From: a bacterium
GTDB lineage: Bacteria; Planctomycetota; Planctomycetia; Planctomycetales; Planctomycetaceae
DNA length: 64,000 bases
NCBI GenBank assembly: GCA_016124895.1
Contig: WGMU01000006.1
Location: forward strand, 124,001-188,000
Direction of reading: 5' to 3'
Position numbers and translations under genes: made by a program. Shown here one piece after another: positions 25,738 to 40,802 of the stretch. Within the stretch, counting starts at the first letter, position 1; every line of letters starts with the position of its first letter. The notes beneath the pieces are model-generated. The model made no database searches. It was not told where the DNA came from and worked only from the letters and a program-made list of their open reading frames with translations.

Positions 25738-25741
<4 letters not shown>
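25675..25741. repeat. Palindromic element at the end of argH, GTAGGGCCGGTTCC family
   Basis: Arms 25675-25696 and 25720-25741 are reverse complements except for two positions and begin GTAGGGCCGGTTCC / end GGAACCGGCGCTAC. The outermost CTA of the right arm is the TAG stop codon of argH on the minus strand. It is flanked on both sides by copies of the argH terminal codons. Confidence 0.85.
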
Positions 25742-27114
<1,373 letters not shown>

Positions 27115-27121
27115 AATTGAG

Positions 27122-27126
27122 TCCTC
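27122..27126 (-). promoter_or_regulatory. Ribosome binding site fixing the argH GTG start
   Basis: GAGGA on the minus strand, 7 bases before the GTG at 27114. It supports this start against the longer open frame that runs to 27237. Confidence 0.7.
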
Positions 27127-27216
27127 GAAGTCAGAATCTGAGTGTGAATTCCGGGCGGGGAGTATATCACTCCCGACCACAGGCCGTACTCTCAGTGGGC
27201 AGGGGAGGCGGTCTTT

Positions 27217-27279
27217 GAACAGAAGAGAAGAAGGCAACGAAGAGAGCTGCTGGCTTCGTTACCTTCTTTCCTTCTGTTC
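27217..27279. repeat. Inverted repeat between argH and lhr
   Basis: Left GAACAGAAGAGAAGAAGGC plus AACGAAG and right CTTCGTTACC plus TTCTTTCCTTCTGTTC are near-complementary over about 26 bp around an 11-12 bp loop. It lies in the 220-bp divergent gap between argH and the helicase, about 55 bp before the helicase start, where it could affect either promoter. Confidence 0.7.
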
Positions 27280-27335
27280 GTCAGATAATCCCTCGTTGTG
27301 GTCTCTGTCTTCTTCTGTTCCATTTGCTTTGACTG

Positions 27336-32414
<5,079 letters not shown>

Positions 32415-32551
32415 GGCGGGATTCGTCTGCAGCCGAACGTCATCGGCACTCGTTGTCGGGAGGAGCCGTTGTGAAATCGACGTCGGATCACCTTCGGCTC
32501 ATCTCGGCGGAGTGAGATAACTGCGAAGATGCCGGTGAATCCAGAGCCTCG

Positions 32552-32608
32552 GGGCACTGGCAGAGCCAGTGGCACACGCTGGTGGCGACGCAGAACCAGT
32601 GGCACACG
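32552..32608. repeat. Short hairpin and direct repeat after lhr
   Basis: GGGCACTGGC AGA GCCAGTGGC forms a hairpin (about 32552-32574), and CCAGTGGCACACG occurs twice, at 32566 and 32596. It looks like a worn member of the GTGCCACTGC family in the gap between the lhr stop and the PspA-like stop. Confidence 0.5.
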
Positions 32609-32647
32609 TCGGTTGTGATGTGCTGACTTCATCGAACCGAAAGCGAG

Positions 32648-33178
32648 TCACTGCTGGCCGAGTTCGCGTTTCAGTGCAGCGAGTTCGTCTTCGATCGAAT
32701 CGTCGACTTGAGAGGATGCGGCGGTCGCTCTTTCTCCGGACGATGCTGAGTCGCCGGTGTCGAGGCCGCCCTCGCGGCGGCGGGCTTCGGCGAGTCGTGC
32801 TTCGAGGGCGCGGAAGGTTCGCGTCAGGTGCTCGCGAGTTTCCTGAGCCGCGGCCAGTTCTTCTTTGAGGCTCGCCACCAGATCCTCGGCTTCGCGTTTG
32901 CGGACGAGTGCCAGTCGTGCCCGGTCTTCGTGGCCGGCGGCAACCTCACTGCGAGCCTGGTCAGCCCAGTGCGAAATCTGCTCCGCGTGCTCGTCGACCT
33001 CACTTTGAATGCGGGTTTCGTTGGCCTCGGCCGTTGTCATGCTCCGTCGTGCGCCGGCGAGTCCCGTTTCCATCTCGTGGATGATTTCCTGCAGCGCCGC
33101 TTGAGGATCGTCGGCTTCCTCCAGCAGTCTGGTCAGGTTACAGGTGACGATATCGGTCAGTCGGCTGAAGTAAGCCAT
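32648..33178 (-). CDS. PspA/IM30-family coiled-coil protein
   Basis: A 176-residue, almost wholly helical protein of the PspA/IM30 (ESCRT-III-like) family. The N-terminal amphipathic start FSRLTDIVTCNLTRLLEEADDP and QAALQEIIHEMETGLAGAR are typical. The rest is charged coiled coil up to about 135, then a short acidic tail. Usual members are about 220 residues, so the C-terminal helices are shortened. PspA proteins bind the inner membrane and repair stress damage. Strong GGAG before ATG at 33178. It is convergent with lhr and shares strand with the sigma-factor gene 348 bp upstream. Confidence 0.85.
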   Translation of the reverse strand: MAYFSRLTDIVTCNLTRLLEEADDPQAALQEIIHEMETGLAGARRSMTTAEANETRIQSEVDEHAEQISHWADQARSEVAAGHEDRARLALVRKREAEDLVASLKEELAAAQETREHLTRTFRALEARLAEARRREGGLDTGDSASSGERATAASSQVDDSIEDELAALKRELGQQ

Positions 33179-33526
33179 GTCTGAACTCCACGGTCCGGAT
33201 GGTCGGGTCTGATGATTGAACGAGTGAGTTGCGGCGCCGTCAGAGTTGCTCGCGGGGTCGATTTGAGAGAGGCTCGCCTAACGGGCCGACTGACTCACGG
33301 ACTGGCTGATTCTGATGAAAAGTGGTCGACGGTTCTCATTGGATGCACGGCAGCAGAGCGGCTTTCGGAACGTGTTCGTAATCGCATACATGCACGAACT
33401 CAGTCATCCAGGCAGTCCTTGCAGCGTAAAGGCGCTGAGAACCGCAAAGTCCTGGCGCATCCTGGAACCTCTGCGTCTTCGAGCTGCAGTCGGTCTGAAG
33501 AGTGAGCATCATTTGAAACTCATTTC
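33179..33526. other. Intergenic gap with a worn palindrome
   Basis: No supported gene. A degraded inverted repeat lies at 33419-33488: TTGCAGCGTAAAGGCGCTGAG against CTCTGCGTCTTCGAGCTGCAG. It resembles the perfect repeat at 60757-60833 (GCAGCGCAAAGACGCAAAG). The region must also hold the promoter of the PspA-like gene. Confidence 0.45.
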
Positions 33527-34141
33527 TCAATCGTCGGGCTGGTGTGGATTGACGAAGCCGCGTTCGAGCAGCTCGGCACTCATCTTTTCGCGAGCCAGTC
33601 GGAGCCGGCTTTTGGTCGTGGGGACAGAAGTGTCGAGCGCTTCGGCAACTTCCGGCAGCGACAGCCCGCCAAAGTGGTACAGCGTAAACGTCAGACGCTG
33701 CTCTTCGGGAAGCTCGTCGAGCAACTCATCGACGACGGCTTTGAGTTCCGAATGATCGGCGCCGTGTTCAGGTGAGAGGAACTCGCCAGCGACCGTCGAG
33801 ACGATGTCCGTACCGTCCTCAAACTCGCCTTTGATTGCCTTGACCAGGCAGTCGTGCGAACGGCGGCGGACGTTATCGATCAGCAGGTTCCGGGCGATGC
33901 GGTACATCCAGCCCTTGAAGCGGCCAATCGGAATGTAATTCCAGAACTGACGGTACACACGGAGAAAGGTTTCCTGCGTGAGGTCCTCGGCGAGCGACCG
34001 GTCGCGCGTATTCTTCAGAAAGAAGCCGAACAGTGGCCCGCTGTGCCGTTCGACAATCTCGCCGAACGCGCGCTGATCGCCGCCCTGCAGCCGCAGCATG
34101 GCTTCGTCGTCTTCGTTTGTTTCGGGCAATTCCTGCGACAC
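33527..34141 (-). CDS. ECF-type RNA polymerase sigma factor
   Basis: A 204-residue sigma-70-family factor with region 2 (FGEIVERHSGPLFGF ... EDLTQETFLRVYRQF ... RFKGWMYRIARNLLID) and region 4 (LPEEQRLTFTLYHFGGLSLPEVAEALDTS and on), and nothing between them, so it is of the ECF class. It should direct RNA polymerase to a specific stress or envelope regulon. The GTG at 34141 is chosen because AGGA sits 7 bp before it; the frame is open upstream to a TTG at 34201. No anti-sigma gene is adjacent; the PspA-like gene downstream on the same strand could be a target. Confidence 0.9.
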   Translation of the reverse strand: MSQELPETNEDDEAMLRLQGGDQRAFGEIVERHSGPLFGFFLKNTRDRSLAEDLTQETFLRVYRQFWNYIPIGRFKGWMYRIARNLLIDNVRRRSHDCLVKAIKGEFEDGTDIVSTVAGEFLSPEHGADHSELKAVVDELLDELPEEQRLTFTLYHFGGLSLPEVAEALDTSVPTTKSRLRLAREKMSAELLERGFVNPHQPDD

Positions 34142-34148
34142 GCGGTTT

Positions 34149-34152
34149 TCCT
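34149..34152 (-). promoter_or_regulatory. Ribosome binding site fixing the sigma-factor GTG start
   Basis: AGGA on the minus strand, 7 bases before the GTG at 34141. It makes this start more likely than the TTG at 34201, which has no such signal. Confidence 0.65.
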
Positions 34153-34406
34153 GGAGAGGCAGAGTCGTTGTGTGAATTGCGGGAGTGTCTGAAACAGTCA
34201 ACCGGCAGGGGCGGGATTGTACAGCCGGTTGCTTCCAGAATCTTCCGCCGCGAGAGCTGTAACGCGTCGAACGGGATCACCAGAGCAAGTCGTCCTGTTT
34301 TGTGGCGAGGTCATTTGGCGGTGAGTCGCCGGTCGGTAACATGCCGCGAGCACGCTCGCAGTTGGCAGGCGGCACTTCACCTCAAGCAGACAATTAAGGC
34401 CGCAGC

Positions 34407-35642
34407 GTGGCACTCCAGCAGTCAATTCCAGTCCGGCTCAGTTTCGGTTCGAGCGGCGAGTTCGCTGCGGAAGTCGATGCCGCGCGCGTGGCTTTGTTTC
34501 GGCCCGGTCCACGAGCGAAAGCCGATTCTGCCGACGCCGTCCAGCGGGCGCTGGCTTCGCCGATCGATCTTCCGACGCTGGACCAGGCACTCGTGCCAGA
34601 CGATCGAGTCGTCATCGCACTCGATCGAGGTGTACCTGGCGCGGCGGAACTGATTGCCGGGATCTGGCCGTACCTCGAACGCCGCGGCATTCAGGCTGAG
34701 AACCTGACGATCCTGCAGCCGGCAGCGATTCATGCCGGTCGCGGCGCTGATCCGCGCGATCTGCTGCCGGCTGAAGTTCGCGGCGCCGTGGCGCTGAAGA
34801 TTCACGATCCGACGGCCGAAATCAGTTGCCGCTACCTGGCGACGACTTCGGGCGGCGAGCGGATTCATCTCGCAACGGAACTGGTCGATGCCGACTTCGT
34901 GCTGACTGTCGGCGTCACGGAGTTCGACACGCTGCTCGGTTACCGCGGCACCAGCAGCGTGCTGTTTCCCGGCCTTTCAACCGTCGATTCGATTAAGCGA
35001 ACGATCGGGCAAGGGCATCAGGAACTGTCGCCGCGCGAGCAACGACCGTTGCGGCAGCTTGTCGATGAAATCGCCTGGCTGATGGGCATTCAGTTCTCGG
35101 TGCAGGTTGTTCCGGCGGAAGCGGGTGGCTTCTGCAGCGTTCTGGCCGGGAGCACCGACGCCGTGTTCGCTCGCAGCTGCGAGATTGTGACCGACGAATG
35201 GCTGATCTCGATGCCCGAACGCGTGCAGACCGTCATCGTCGCGATTTCCGCGGACGCGTCCGGACACGGCTGGCAGCAACTCGGGCGAACGCTCGCGATG
35301 GCACGGCAGCTTGTCGAACAGGGTGGACGCATCGTTGTTCTGTCGGAAATCAGCGACGCTCCCGGTGAGGGCATCGAACTGCTGCGGCATGTCGAGGATC
35401 CCGAAAACGCGCTGCGGCCGCTGCGAAAATCAACGCCGCCGGATATGGAGTCAGCGTCGCAGATCGCCTCCACCGCTGCCTGGGCTCGATTGTTCCTCTT
35501 CAGCCGACTCGACGAAAACCTGGTCGAAGATCTCTTCATGTACCCGCTGGCTGAACTGTCGGAAGTTGAGCGGATCATCGAAACGTCGACGTCGTGCGCT
35601 TTGATCGGCTCGGCGCAGCACGCCTTCGGAATCGTCGAGTAA
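34407..35642 (+). CDS. LarA-like protein (lactate racemase N-terminal fold), catalytic residues altered
   Basis: A 411-residue protein of the LarA/DUF2088 family. Real LarA is a nickel-pincer lactate racemase with two His, one Lys and a further His at the cofactor. Here AIHAG (His109) and IHDP (His133) remain, and His204 in GQGHQEL is kept, but the PH and GGGK positions of the family read FD (173-174) and GTSS (181-184), so the cofactor-binding Lys and one His are gone. The enzyme therefore cannot be assumed to racemise lactate. The GTG at 34407 follows AAGG. LarE, which builds the cofactor, is coded 20 kb away at 55.3 kb. Function open. Confidence 0.75.
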   Translation: MALQQSIPVRLSFGSSGEFAAEVDAARVALFRPGPRAKADSADAVQRALASPIDLPTLDQALVPDDRVVIALDRGVPGAAELIAGIWPYLERRGIQAENLTILQPAAIHAGRGADPRDLLPAEVRGAVALKIHDPTAEISCRYLATTSGGERIHLATELVDADFVLTVGVTEFDTLLGYRGTSSVLFPGLSTVDSIKRTIGQGHQELSPREQRPLRQLVDEIAWLMGIQFSVQVVPAEAGGFCSVLAGSTDAVFARSCEIVTDEWLISMPERVQTVIVAISADASGHGWQQLGRTLAMARQLVEQGGRIVVLSEISDAPGEGIELLRHVEDPENALRPLRKSTPPDMESASQIASTAAWARLFLFSRLDENLVEDLFMYPLAELSEVERIIETSTSCALIGSAQHAFGIVE

Positions 35643-35671
35643 CTCGCTGACAACCGACGGGACACGGCGTC

Positions 35672-36592
35672 TCAGAACCGCAGCTCGACGCCGTTGATCC
35701 AGGCGTGAATGCCGACGTCACCGACGCTGAAGTAGTCGTAGCCAGTGAAGACACCCCAGCCGTCGCGAGTGACACCGATCGTCGTGCGACCGTGAAACAG
35801 TGCCGCCGCGCCGACTCGGCCCCAGTCGATATCCGCGGTGATGACGAACGGATCCGCCGGGTAGATTTCTCCGCCATAAGTGAAGTTGAAGCCGCTGTCT
35901 GACTGGCCCGCAGCGGCCAGCCAGTTGACGCCAATACCGACGCGGAACTGTCCGAGTTCCCCTTTCGCAAACGTGTAGACGACGTTTGCGTCGCCTGTCC
36001 ACAGTTGGTCGCTGCCGCCAGGCAGTCGTTCGTGCCGGTAAAAGAATTCACTGTCGAGACCCAGTCGGTACGTCGAATCCCACAGCACGCGACCGGATGC
36101 GTGGCTCAGACCGCTGAAGTCGTCGCCATACTGTCCGCGCAGAGTCAGGTGCCAGGGCGGAGGTTCGCTGCCGCCCAGCAGTTCGCCGAGTGAACGCCGC
36201 TGGCTGTCCGAGTACGGGAAGTCGGGGAACGTGACCGGCTGCAGATCTGTGTCGCTGACGTACGCTCGCGGAAGGACAAACGGCGTCGAGAGAGCCGCCA
36301 TCAGAAGCTGTCCGGAGAACTCGCTGAACCCGATCGACAGAGCGTCGTCATTGTCGTCGCAGGACGAGTAATGATGTCGCAACTGCCTTTTATCTTTATT
36401 CGAGGATTTCCGGCTGGATGCGGAACTGCCACTCGATGTCGAACTCGATCCGCTGTTCGACGACGAACTGTCGCCAGACGCGGCGGCTTTGATCGCTCCG
36501 AGCTTCTGCGCACTGGCGATCGCAGGTGCTGACAGCAGCCAGAGCAGAGCGAAGACGACCAACAGAGATTGGCGGCAATTGGTTGCCCGCAT
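35672..36592 (-). CDS. Outer-membrane beta-barrel-like protein of unknown function
   Basis: A 306-residue exported protein. A signal peptide (1-28, ending IASAQ) is followed by a Ser-rich linker (about 38-68) and a region of alternating hydrophobic and polar residues with many Gly and aromatic residues (WHLTLRGQYG, RLGLDSEFFYRH, FRVGIGVNWLAA, GVFTGYDYFSVG). It ends with Phe, as outer-membrane barrels do. I do not recognise a specific family. The ATG at 36592 is preceded by GAGGAG. It is divergent from lpd and convergent with the LarA-like gene 29 bp away. Confidence 0.75.
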   Translation of the reverse strand: MRATNCRQSLLVVFALLWLLSAPAIASAQKLGAIKAAASGDSSSSNSGSSSTSSGSSASSRKSSNKDKRQLRHHYSSCDDNDDALSIGFSEFSGQLLMAALSTPFVLPRAYVSDTDLQPVTFPDFPYSDSQRRSLGELLGGSEPPPWHLTLRGQYGDDFSGLSHASGRVLWDSTYRLGLDSEFFYRHERLPGGSDQLWTGDANVVYTFAKGELGQFRVGIGVNWLAAAGQSDSGFNFTYGGEIYPADPFVITADIDWGRVGAAALFHGRTTIGVTRDGWGVFTGYDYFSVGDVGIHAWINGVELRF

Positions 36593-36882
36593 CGTTCTCC
36601 TCGGTGCTGGCGTGGACGGCTTTCGATCGGTGATTTTGTGAGATGAGGGCGGGATCGTCCGAAAATCTGTACATACGAGTCAAGACGGGCTTTGTCTGCG
36701 GCTGACAATTCGATCAACGCCGCCTGACAGGCCGTTTCAGCCAGCAACGCATCGATGATCCCTGTTTCTACGGTACGGCGAAGGGTGAAGTCGAACGCTC
36801 AATTGGGTATATCTGGGATTCAACCCACGGCTTTGTTGCAGTCGGGGTGCGCCGTTGGCTCAACTGGGAACTCACGCACGCT

Positions 36883-38298
36883 ATGTCGACTCTGACTACT
36901 GATCTCGTCGTTCTCGGGGGCGGTCCCGGAGGCTACCCCGCCGCGTTTCACGCCGCCGATCACGGCATGGACGTCACGCTTGTCAATGAGGAAGCCACGC
37001 CCGGCGGCGTGTGTCTGCATCGTGGCTGCATTCCGTCGAAGGCCCTGCTGCATGTTGCGAAGTTGATCAACGAGACGCGCGAAGCCGAGCAGTGGGGCCT
37101 GACATTCGCGAAGCCGAAACTCGATCTCGACAAGCTGCGCGATTTCAAGAACTCGGTCATCGGCGGTCTGACCGGCGGAATCGGGCAGCTCGCGAAGGCA
37201 CGCGGCGTCAAGCTGGTGCAGGCGCGCGGCAGCTTTCTTGACTCGAACACACTCGAGCTGAAGCACGCCGACGGTTCGACCGGCACGCTGAAGTTCAACA
37301 AGGCGATCGTGGCGACGGGTTCGTCGCCAGCGATGCCCGGCTTTTTCAACATCGGCGACGAACGCGTGATGGACTCGACCGGCGCCCTCGCGCTGGCCGA
37401 CGTGCCGAAGAAGCTGCTGGTTGTCGGCGGTGGTTATATCGGTCTCGAAATGGGTTCGGTCTACGCGGCGCTGGGTTCGGAAGTCACCGTCGTTGAGATG
37501 CTGTCCGGCCTGCTGCCCGGTGCTGATCGCGATCTCGTCCGGCCGCTGCAGAAGCGGCTGGCCGAACACTTCCAGGCGATTCATCTCAACACAAAAGTCG
37601 CGAAGCTGACGGCGTCGAAGAAAGGCATCGTCGCGGACCTCGAAGGCGAAGGCGTCGAGTCACCGCAGACGTTCGACCGCGTGCTGATCTCGATCGGCCG
37701 CCGTCCCAACAGCCGCGGCTGCGGGCTTGAAAACACAAAGGTCCAGATCGACGAGAAAGGCTTTGTGGTCATCGATAAAAATCAGCGGACCGCCGACCCG
37801 AATCTGCTGGCGATCGGTGACGTCGCGGGCGAACCGATGCTCGCGCACAAGGCGACGCGCGAAGCGAAAGTTGCTGTTGAGACTTTGCTCGGCGAGCCGG
37901 CCGAGTTCGACAACGTCGCAATCCCTGCTGTCGTTTTCACCGACCCGGAACTCGCCTGGTGCGGGATCACGGAAAACGAAGCGAAGGCGGAACGTCGCGA
38001 GGTTAACGTCGTCCGTTTTCCGTGGGCCGCCTCCGGTCGCGCTCAGACGTTGTCAAGAACCGAAGGTCTGACGAAGCTGATTACCGAACCCAAAACCGAG
38101 CGTGTCCTGGGGGTTGGCATCGTCGGTCCCGGCGCCGGCGAGATGATCGCGGAAGCTGTCATCGCTGTCGAAATGGGCCTCGTCGCGCGAGACCTCGCCG
38201 ACAGCATCCACGCGCACCCGACGCTGTCAGAAACCCTGATGGAAGCCGCCGAAGCCGTCTTCGGCCAGGCGACGCACAGCTACCGGCCGAAGAAGTAG
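36883..38298 (+). CDS. lpd: Dihydrolipoyl dehydrogenase
   Basis: A 471-residue E3 enzyme, normal length. It re-oxidises dihydrolipoamide of 2-oxoacid dehydrogenase or glycine cleavage complexes using FAD and NAD+. Seen are the FAD motif GGGPGGY (11-18), the redox disulfide CLHRGC (Cys44 and Cys49), the NAD motif [10 protein letters not shown] near 190, [15 protein letters not shown], and the C-terminal HAHPTLSE with the catalytic His. The usual CVNVGC is changed to CLHRGC, but both Cys are kept. ATG at 36883 begins at the conserved fold; GTG at 36847 is unlikely. No E1 or E2 gene is beside it. Confidence 0.95.
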   Translation: MSTLTTDLVVLGGGPGGYPAAFHAADHGMDVTLVNEEATPGGVCLHRGCIPSKALLHVAKLINETREAEQWGLTFAKPKLDLDKLRDFKNSVIGGLTGGIGQLAKARGVKLVQARGSFLDSNTLELKHADGSTGTLKFNKAIVATGSSPAMPGFFNIGDERVMDSTGALALADVPKKLLVVGGGYIGLEMGSVYAALGSEVTVVEMLSGLLPGADRDLVRPLQKRLAEHFQAIHLNTKVAKLTASKKGIVADLEGEGVESPQTFDRVLISIGRRPNSRGCGLENTKVQIDEKGFVVIDKNQRTADPNLLAIGDVAGEPMLAHKATREAKVAVETLLGEPAEFDNVAIPAVVFTDPELAWCGITENEAKAERREVNVVRFPWAASGRAQTLSRTEGLTKLITEPKTERVLGVGIVGPGAGEMIAEAVIAVEMGLVARDLADSIHAHPTLSETLMEAAEAVFGQATHSYRPKK

Positions 38299-38321
38299 CG
38301 GAGGCTGACTTACTCGCCTGG

Positions 38322-38401
38322 TTTGACCCGAAGCCGCAGGCGACGGCGTATTGGGGAATTCCAGTAATGCAGAACGCCGTCGCCTGCGGCTTCGGGTCAA
38401 A
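38322..38401. repeat. Perfect 28-bp inverted repeat between lpd and the PaiB-like gene
   Basis: TTTGACCCGAAGCCGCAGGC and eight more bases (38322-38349) are the exact reverse complement of 38374-38401, with a 24-bp loop. The right arm contains the stop codon of the minus-strand PaiB-like gene (38397-38399). Placed between convergent genes it can act as a two-way terminator; the arms start with AAA/TTT. Confidence 0.9.
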
Positions 38402-39014
38402 CAATCCGCTCCATCAGGTCGGCGATCTGCTGCGATGCAGTATCGGGACGCGTTCGCAGGCCGGCAATGACGCGCTGCTGCCGCTCGACCGAGTGGTTCT
38501 GGTTGAGCTTCCATTTGCCTTCGAGCTGCTCGATGTCGATCGTGAAGCCGACGATCGCGTTGAGCAGGTTGTCGATGAAAGCAGGCTCGACGGAGTCAAG
38601 CTGCCAGGGAGTCGGCTGCGGCGTTTCGTAGACCTCGACACTCTGCCGCACGATGTCGAGCAGTCGTCCGTGGTCCTGCTCCAGCCGCAAAATTCCGCGA
38701 GCGTGAACGGCAACGTAGTTCCAGGTGGGCACGACGTTCTGCTCGCCGTACCATGCCGGCGAGACGTAAGCGTGGGGGCCGTGAAAGATCGCGAGCACGC
38801 TGCTGCCGTCGAGGATTTTCCAGTGCGGGTTGGCTTTTGCAAAGTGGCCGACAAGCTGACCGTGTTTGCCGACGTTCCGGTTGAGCAACAGAGGCAGGTG
38901 ACTCGCGCCGACGCTGTCACCGTCGCTGGAGACGAGCGTTGCGAAACTGTGAGCCTCGATAAAATCGTGCAGCTTGTTTCGGTCAGAGACAGCAAACGCG
39001 GACGGCGTGTACAT
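38397..39014 (-). CDS. PaiB-like FMN-binding negative transcriptional regulator
   Basis: A 205-residue protein of the PaiB/FMN-binding split-barrel family. The hallmark N-terminus MYTPSAF, then SHLPLLLNR, GHFAKANPHWK, the strongly conserved AYVSPAWYG and VPTWNYVAVHARG, and the C-terminal IEQLEGKWKLNQN are all present. In Bacillus PaiB represses protease and sporulation genes; many members simply bind flavin or haem, so a regulatory role is not certain. Length is normal. Its stop codon lies inside the 28-bp palindrome arm. Convergent with lpd. Confidence 0.9.
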   Translation of the reverse strand: MYTPSAFAVSDRNKLHDFIEAHSFATLVSSDGDSVGASHLPLLLNRNVGKHGQLVGHFAKANPHWKILDGSSVLAIFHGPHAYVSPAWYGEQNVVPTWNYVAVHARGILRLEQDHGRLLDIVRQSVEVYETPQPTPWQLDSVEPAFIDNLLNAIVGFTIDIEQLEGKWKLNQNHSVERQQRVIAGLRTRPDTASQQIADLMERIV

Positions 39015-39062
39015 GGCGGAGTGAGATTGAGAGGAAATCTTTCGAGTCGGTTTCGATCTTTG

Positions 39063-39184
39063 AGTGGCCGGGGCTGGAGCGAGGCACGAGCGAAGCCCTG
39101 GAGATGCTTACTTCGTGGCGTTGTCAGAAGGAAGCGGCTTGAGTTCCGGGGCTTCCTTCGCAGGCTCAGTCCAGCCCCGGCCAC
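39063..39184. repeat. Inverted repeat in the gap before the PaiB-like gene
   Basis: GTGGCCGGGGCTGGAGCGAG (39063 on) and the complementary CTCAGTCCAGCCCCGGCCAC (ending 39184) pair over the outer 15 bp; inner parts (GCGAAGCCCTGG, CCGGGGCTTCCTTCGC) pair as well. It fills most of the 199-bp gap between the PaiB-like start and the end of the D-threonine-aldolase-like gene, so it may end that gene's upstream transcript or insulate the two. Confidence 0.7.
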
Positions 39185-39213
39185 CCTGTTTCGGATGACA
39201 GCAACACAACGCG

Positions 39214-40329
39214 TCAGATCGTGATCCAGCGGTCGCGGGAGGCGATCTGCCACGTGTCAACGATTTCACCGTTCGAGACGACCCACGCGGACTTGTGCAG
39301 CGCCGATGTCGGGCAGATGTGCCGCGGGATGGCGAGCAGCTCGTCGCCCGGCTGAAATTCGCCGGCGCGGGACGACTCGATGACCAGGTGCTCTTCGTTC
39401 TGCAGAACGATTTTCGCGTCGGGAAGTTCGGGGAACTCGGCGCGTTTTTCGACGGGCGGATCCGAGGCGACGGCTTTGTAACCGAGGTCGAGTGTGATGC
39501 GGTTTTCGGTCGGGCGGCTGATCACGCGTGTCAGCAGCAACGCGGCTGGCGGGAAGACCATGTCAGGGAACTTCTGGCCGTAGCCGCAATCGTTATAGAC
39601 GCACGTGCCGGGCGACATCTCGATGCCGGGCTCGTCTTTCTCGGCATAGATCGGGAACGACGCCGTGCCGCCGCAGACGAGCTTCGGGACGGCAAGGCCC
39701 GCAGCTTCGAGTTCGCGGCGGAAGGCATCGACCTTGTTCCACTCGACGTTGACCGCCTCGCGGCGTTCGTCGCGACAGGTCTGATGCTGGTGTCCGTCGT
39801 AAACGTGGAAGCCGGCCAGGGTCAGGCCATTGGAATCCGCGATCTGCTGATAGAGCTGCCGGGCGGTGTCTCCGACAGGGATGCCGGTACGGTGCTGGCC
39901 GGTATCGATGTCGAGCAGTACGCCGATCTGCCGGCCGGCCTGCTGCATCGCTGCGGCCAGCTTCGTCACATGCAGCGGGTGATCGGCGGTCACGGCGAAC
40001 GTGACATCAGGGAACTTCTCGACGAACTTCACGGCGCGCTGAATGTTGGGCCCGACGAGACTGTAGGCGAGCACGATGTCCCGCGCGCCGGCAGTCGCGC
40101 ACATCTCGGCTTCGGCAAACGTCGCGCACTTGTGCCGCGTGATGCCGCGGTCGAGCTGCAGTCTGATGATTTCGGCCGTTTTGTGCGTCTTGCAGTGCGG
40201 CCGCAGACGCTCCGGGCTGCCTGCGATCTTCACCATCTGATCGAGATTCTGCTCGACCAAATCGCGGAAGATGACCAGGCCCGGCGAGATGATCGAAGAG
40301 GTATCGGCGATCTGATAGCAGGCATCCAT
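39214..40329 (-). CDS. D-threonine aldolase-like PLP enzyme (DSD1 family)
   Basis: A 371-residue fold-type III PLP enzyme. The N-terminal alanine-racemase-like barrel carries LRPHCKTHK with the PLP-binding Lys47, then CATFAEAEMCATAG and LLDIDTGQHRTG. The C-terminal barrel has the metal-site region HICPTSALHKSAWVV, matching D-threonine aldolases and D-serine dehydratases of the DSD1 group, which need a divalent metal. Reaction on D-threonine, D-serine or another D-3-hydroxy amino acid cannot be told apart here. ATG at 40329 follows CGGAG. It stands alone. Confidence 0.88.
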   Translation of the reverse strand: MDACYQIADTSSIISPGLVIFRDLVEQNLDQMVKIAGSPERLRPHCKTHKTAEIIRLQLDRGITRHKCATFAEAEMCATAGARDIVLAYSLVGPNIQRAVKFVEKFPDVTFAVTADHPLHVTKLAAAMQQAGRQIGVLLDIDTGQHRTGIPVGDTARQLYQQIADSNGLTLAGFHVYDGHQHQTCRDERREAVNVEWNKVDAFRRELEAAGLAVPKLVCGGTASFPIYAEKDEPGIEMSPGTCVYNDCGYGQKFPDMVFPPAALLLTRVISRPTENRITLDLGYKAVASDPPVEKRAEFPELPDAKIVLQNEEHLVIESSRAGEFQPGDELLAIPRHICPTSALHKSAWVVSNGEIVDTWQIASRDRWITI

Positions 40330-40802
40330 TGAGCAGCTCCGAAGCAGGCAGGTGAGTCGTCAGGGCAGGCGATGGCCGGAGTTTCGGAGTCAGGTTTCAG
40401 AATTGCAACGTCGTGCGAATGCGGTCTGATGTGACCTGCCAGCTGTAGTCGAGTTTCTCCGAAACTCGAAATTCAGCAGTGCATAGGTCTGGAGCGTTAT
40501 CCCAGCGGCGGTCCCAGAGTGACGACCGGGAATGAGACCGGTCATTCGGTTTGCCCCGGGTGGATACCGACAGGGCCTGGGATGTCCTGCTCAGTATTGG
40601 TGCGGGTTTCGGAGAAACTCGCCTACAACTGTCGAACCGTTATTCCACACCGAAAGTGACCCGGAAGTCGGTGATCGTGTCATGCCCGCCCGACAGAAAC
40701 TCGTCTTCTGTCGTATCAGTTAAGCGTGTTAACGTCCGGTTCGGTCGTGACCAGCGGCGGCAGCGGCCAGCAGACGGGACTCCGGTCGAAAAGGAACGCG
40801 AC
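40330..40802. other. Gap upstream of the acyl-CoA dehydrogenase gene
   Basis: No supported gene, although the dehydrogenase frame is open back to 40551. The gap is dominated by the inverted repeat at 40445-40626. The promoters of the D-threonine-aldolase-like gene (leftward) and the dehydrogenase (rightward) must both lie here. Confidence 0.45.
40445..40626. repeat. Long-range inverted repeat, GAGTTTCTCCGAAACTC type
   Basis: GTAGTCGAGTTTCTCCGAAA (40445 on) and GGTTTCGGAGAAACTCGCC plus TAC (40605-40626) are complementary at about 20 of 22 bases over a 136-bp interval. The left arm also folds on itself (CGAGTTTC TCC GAAACTCG). It may be one 182-bp mobile element or two single units in opposite direction. 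Confidence 0.7.

Noticed and set aside
33527-34201. TTG start at 34201 for the sigma factor
   Set aside because: It would add 20 residues without similarity; the GTG at 34141 has AGGA at the right distance.
38022-39224. A 400-codon open frame on the plus strand
   Set aside because: It runs out of frame through the end of lpd, the palindrome and antisense to the PaiB-like gene; no motif.
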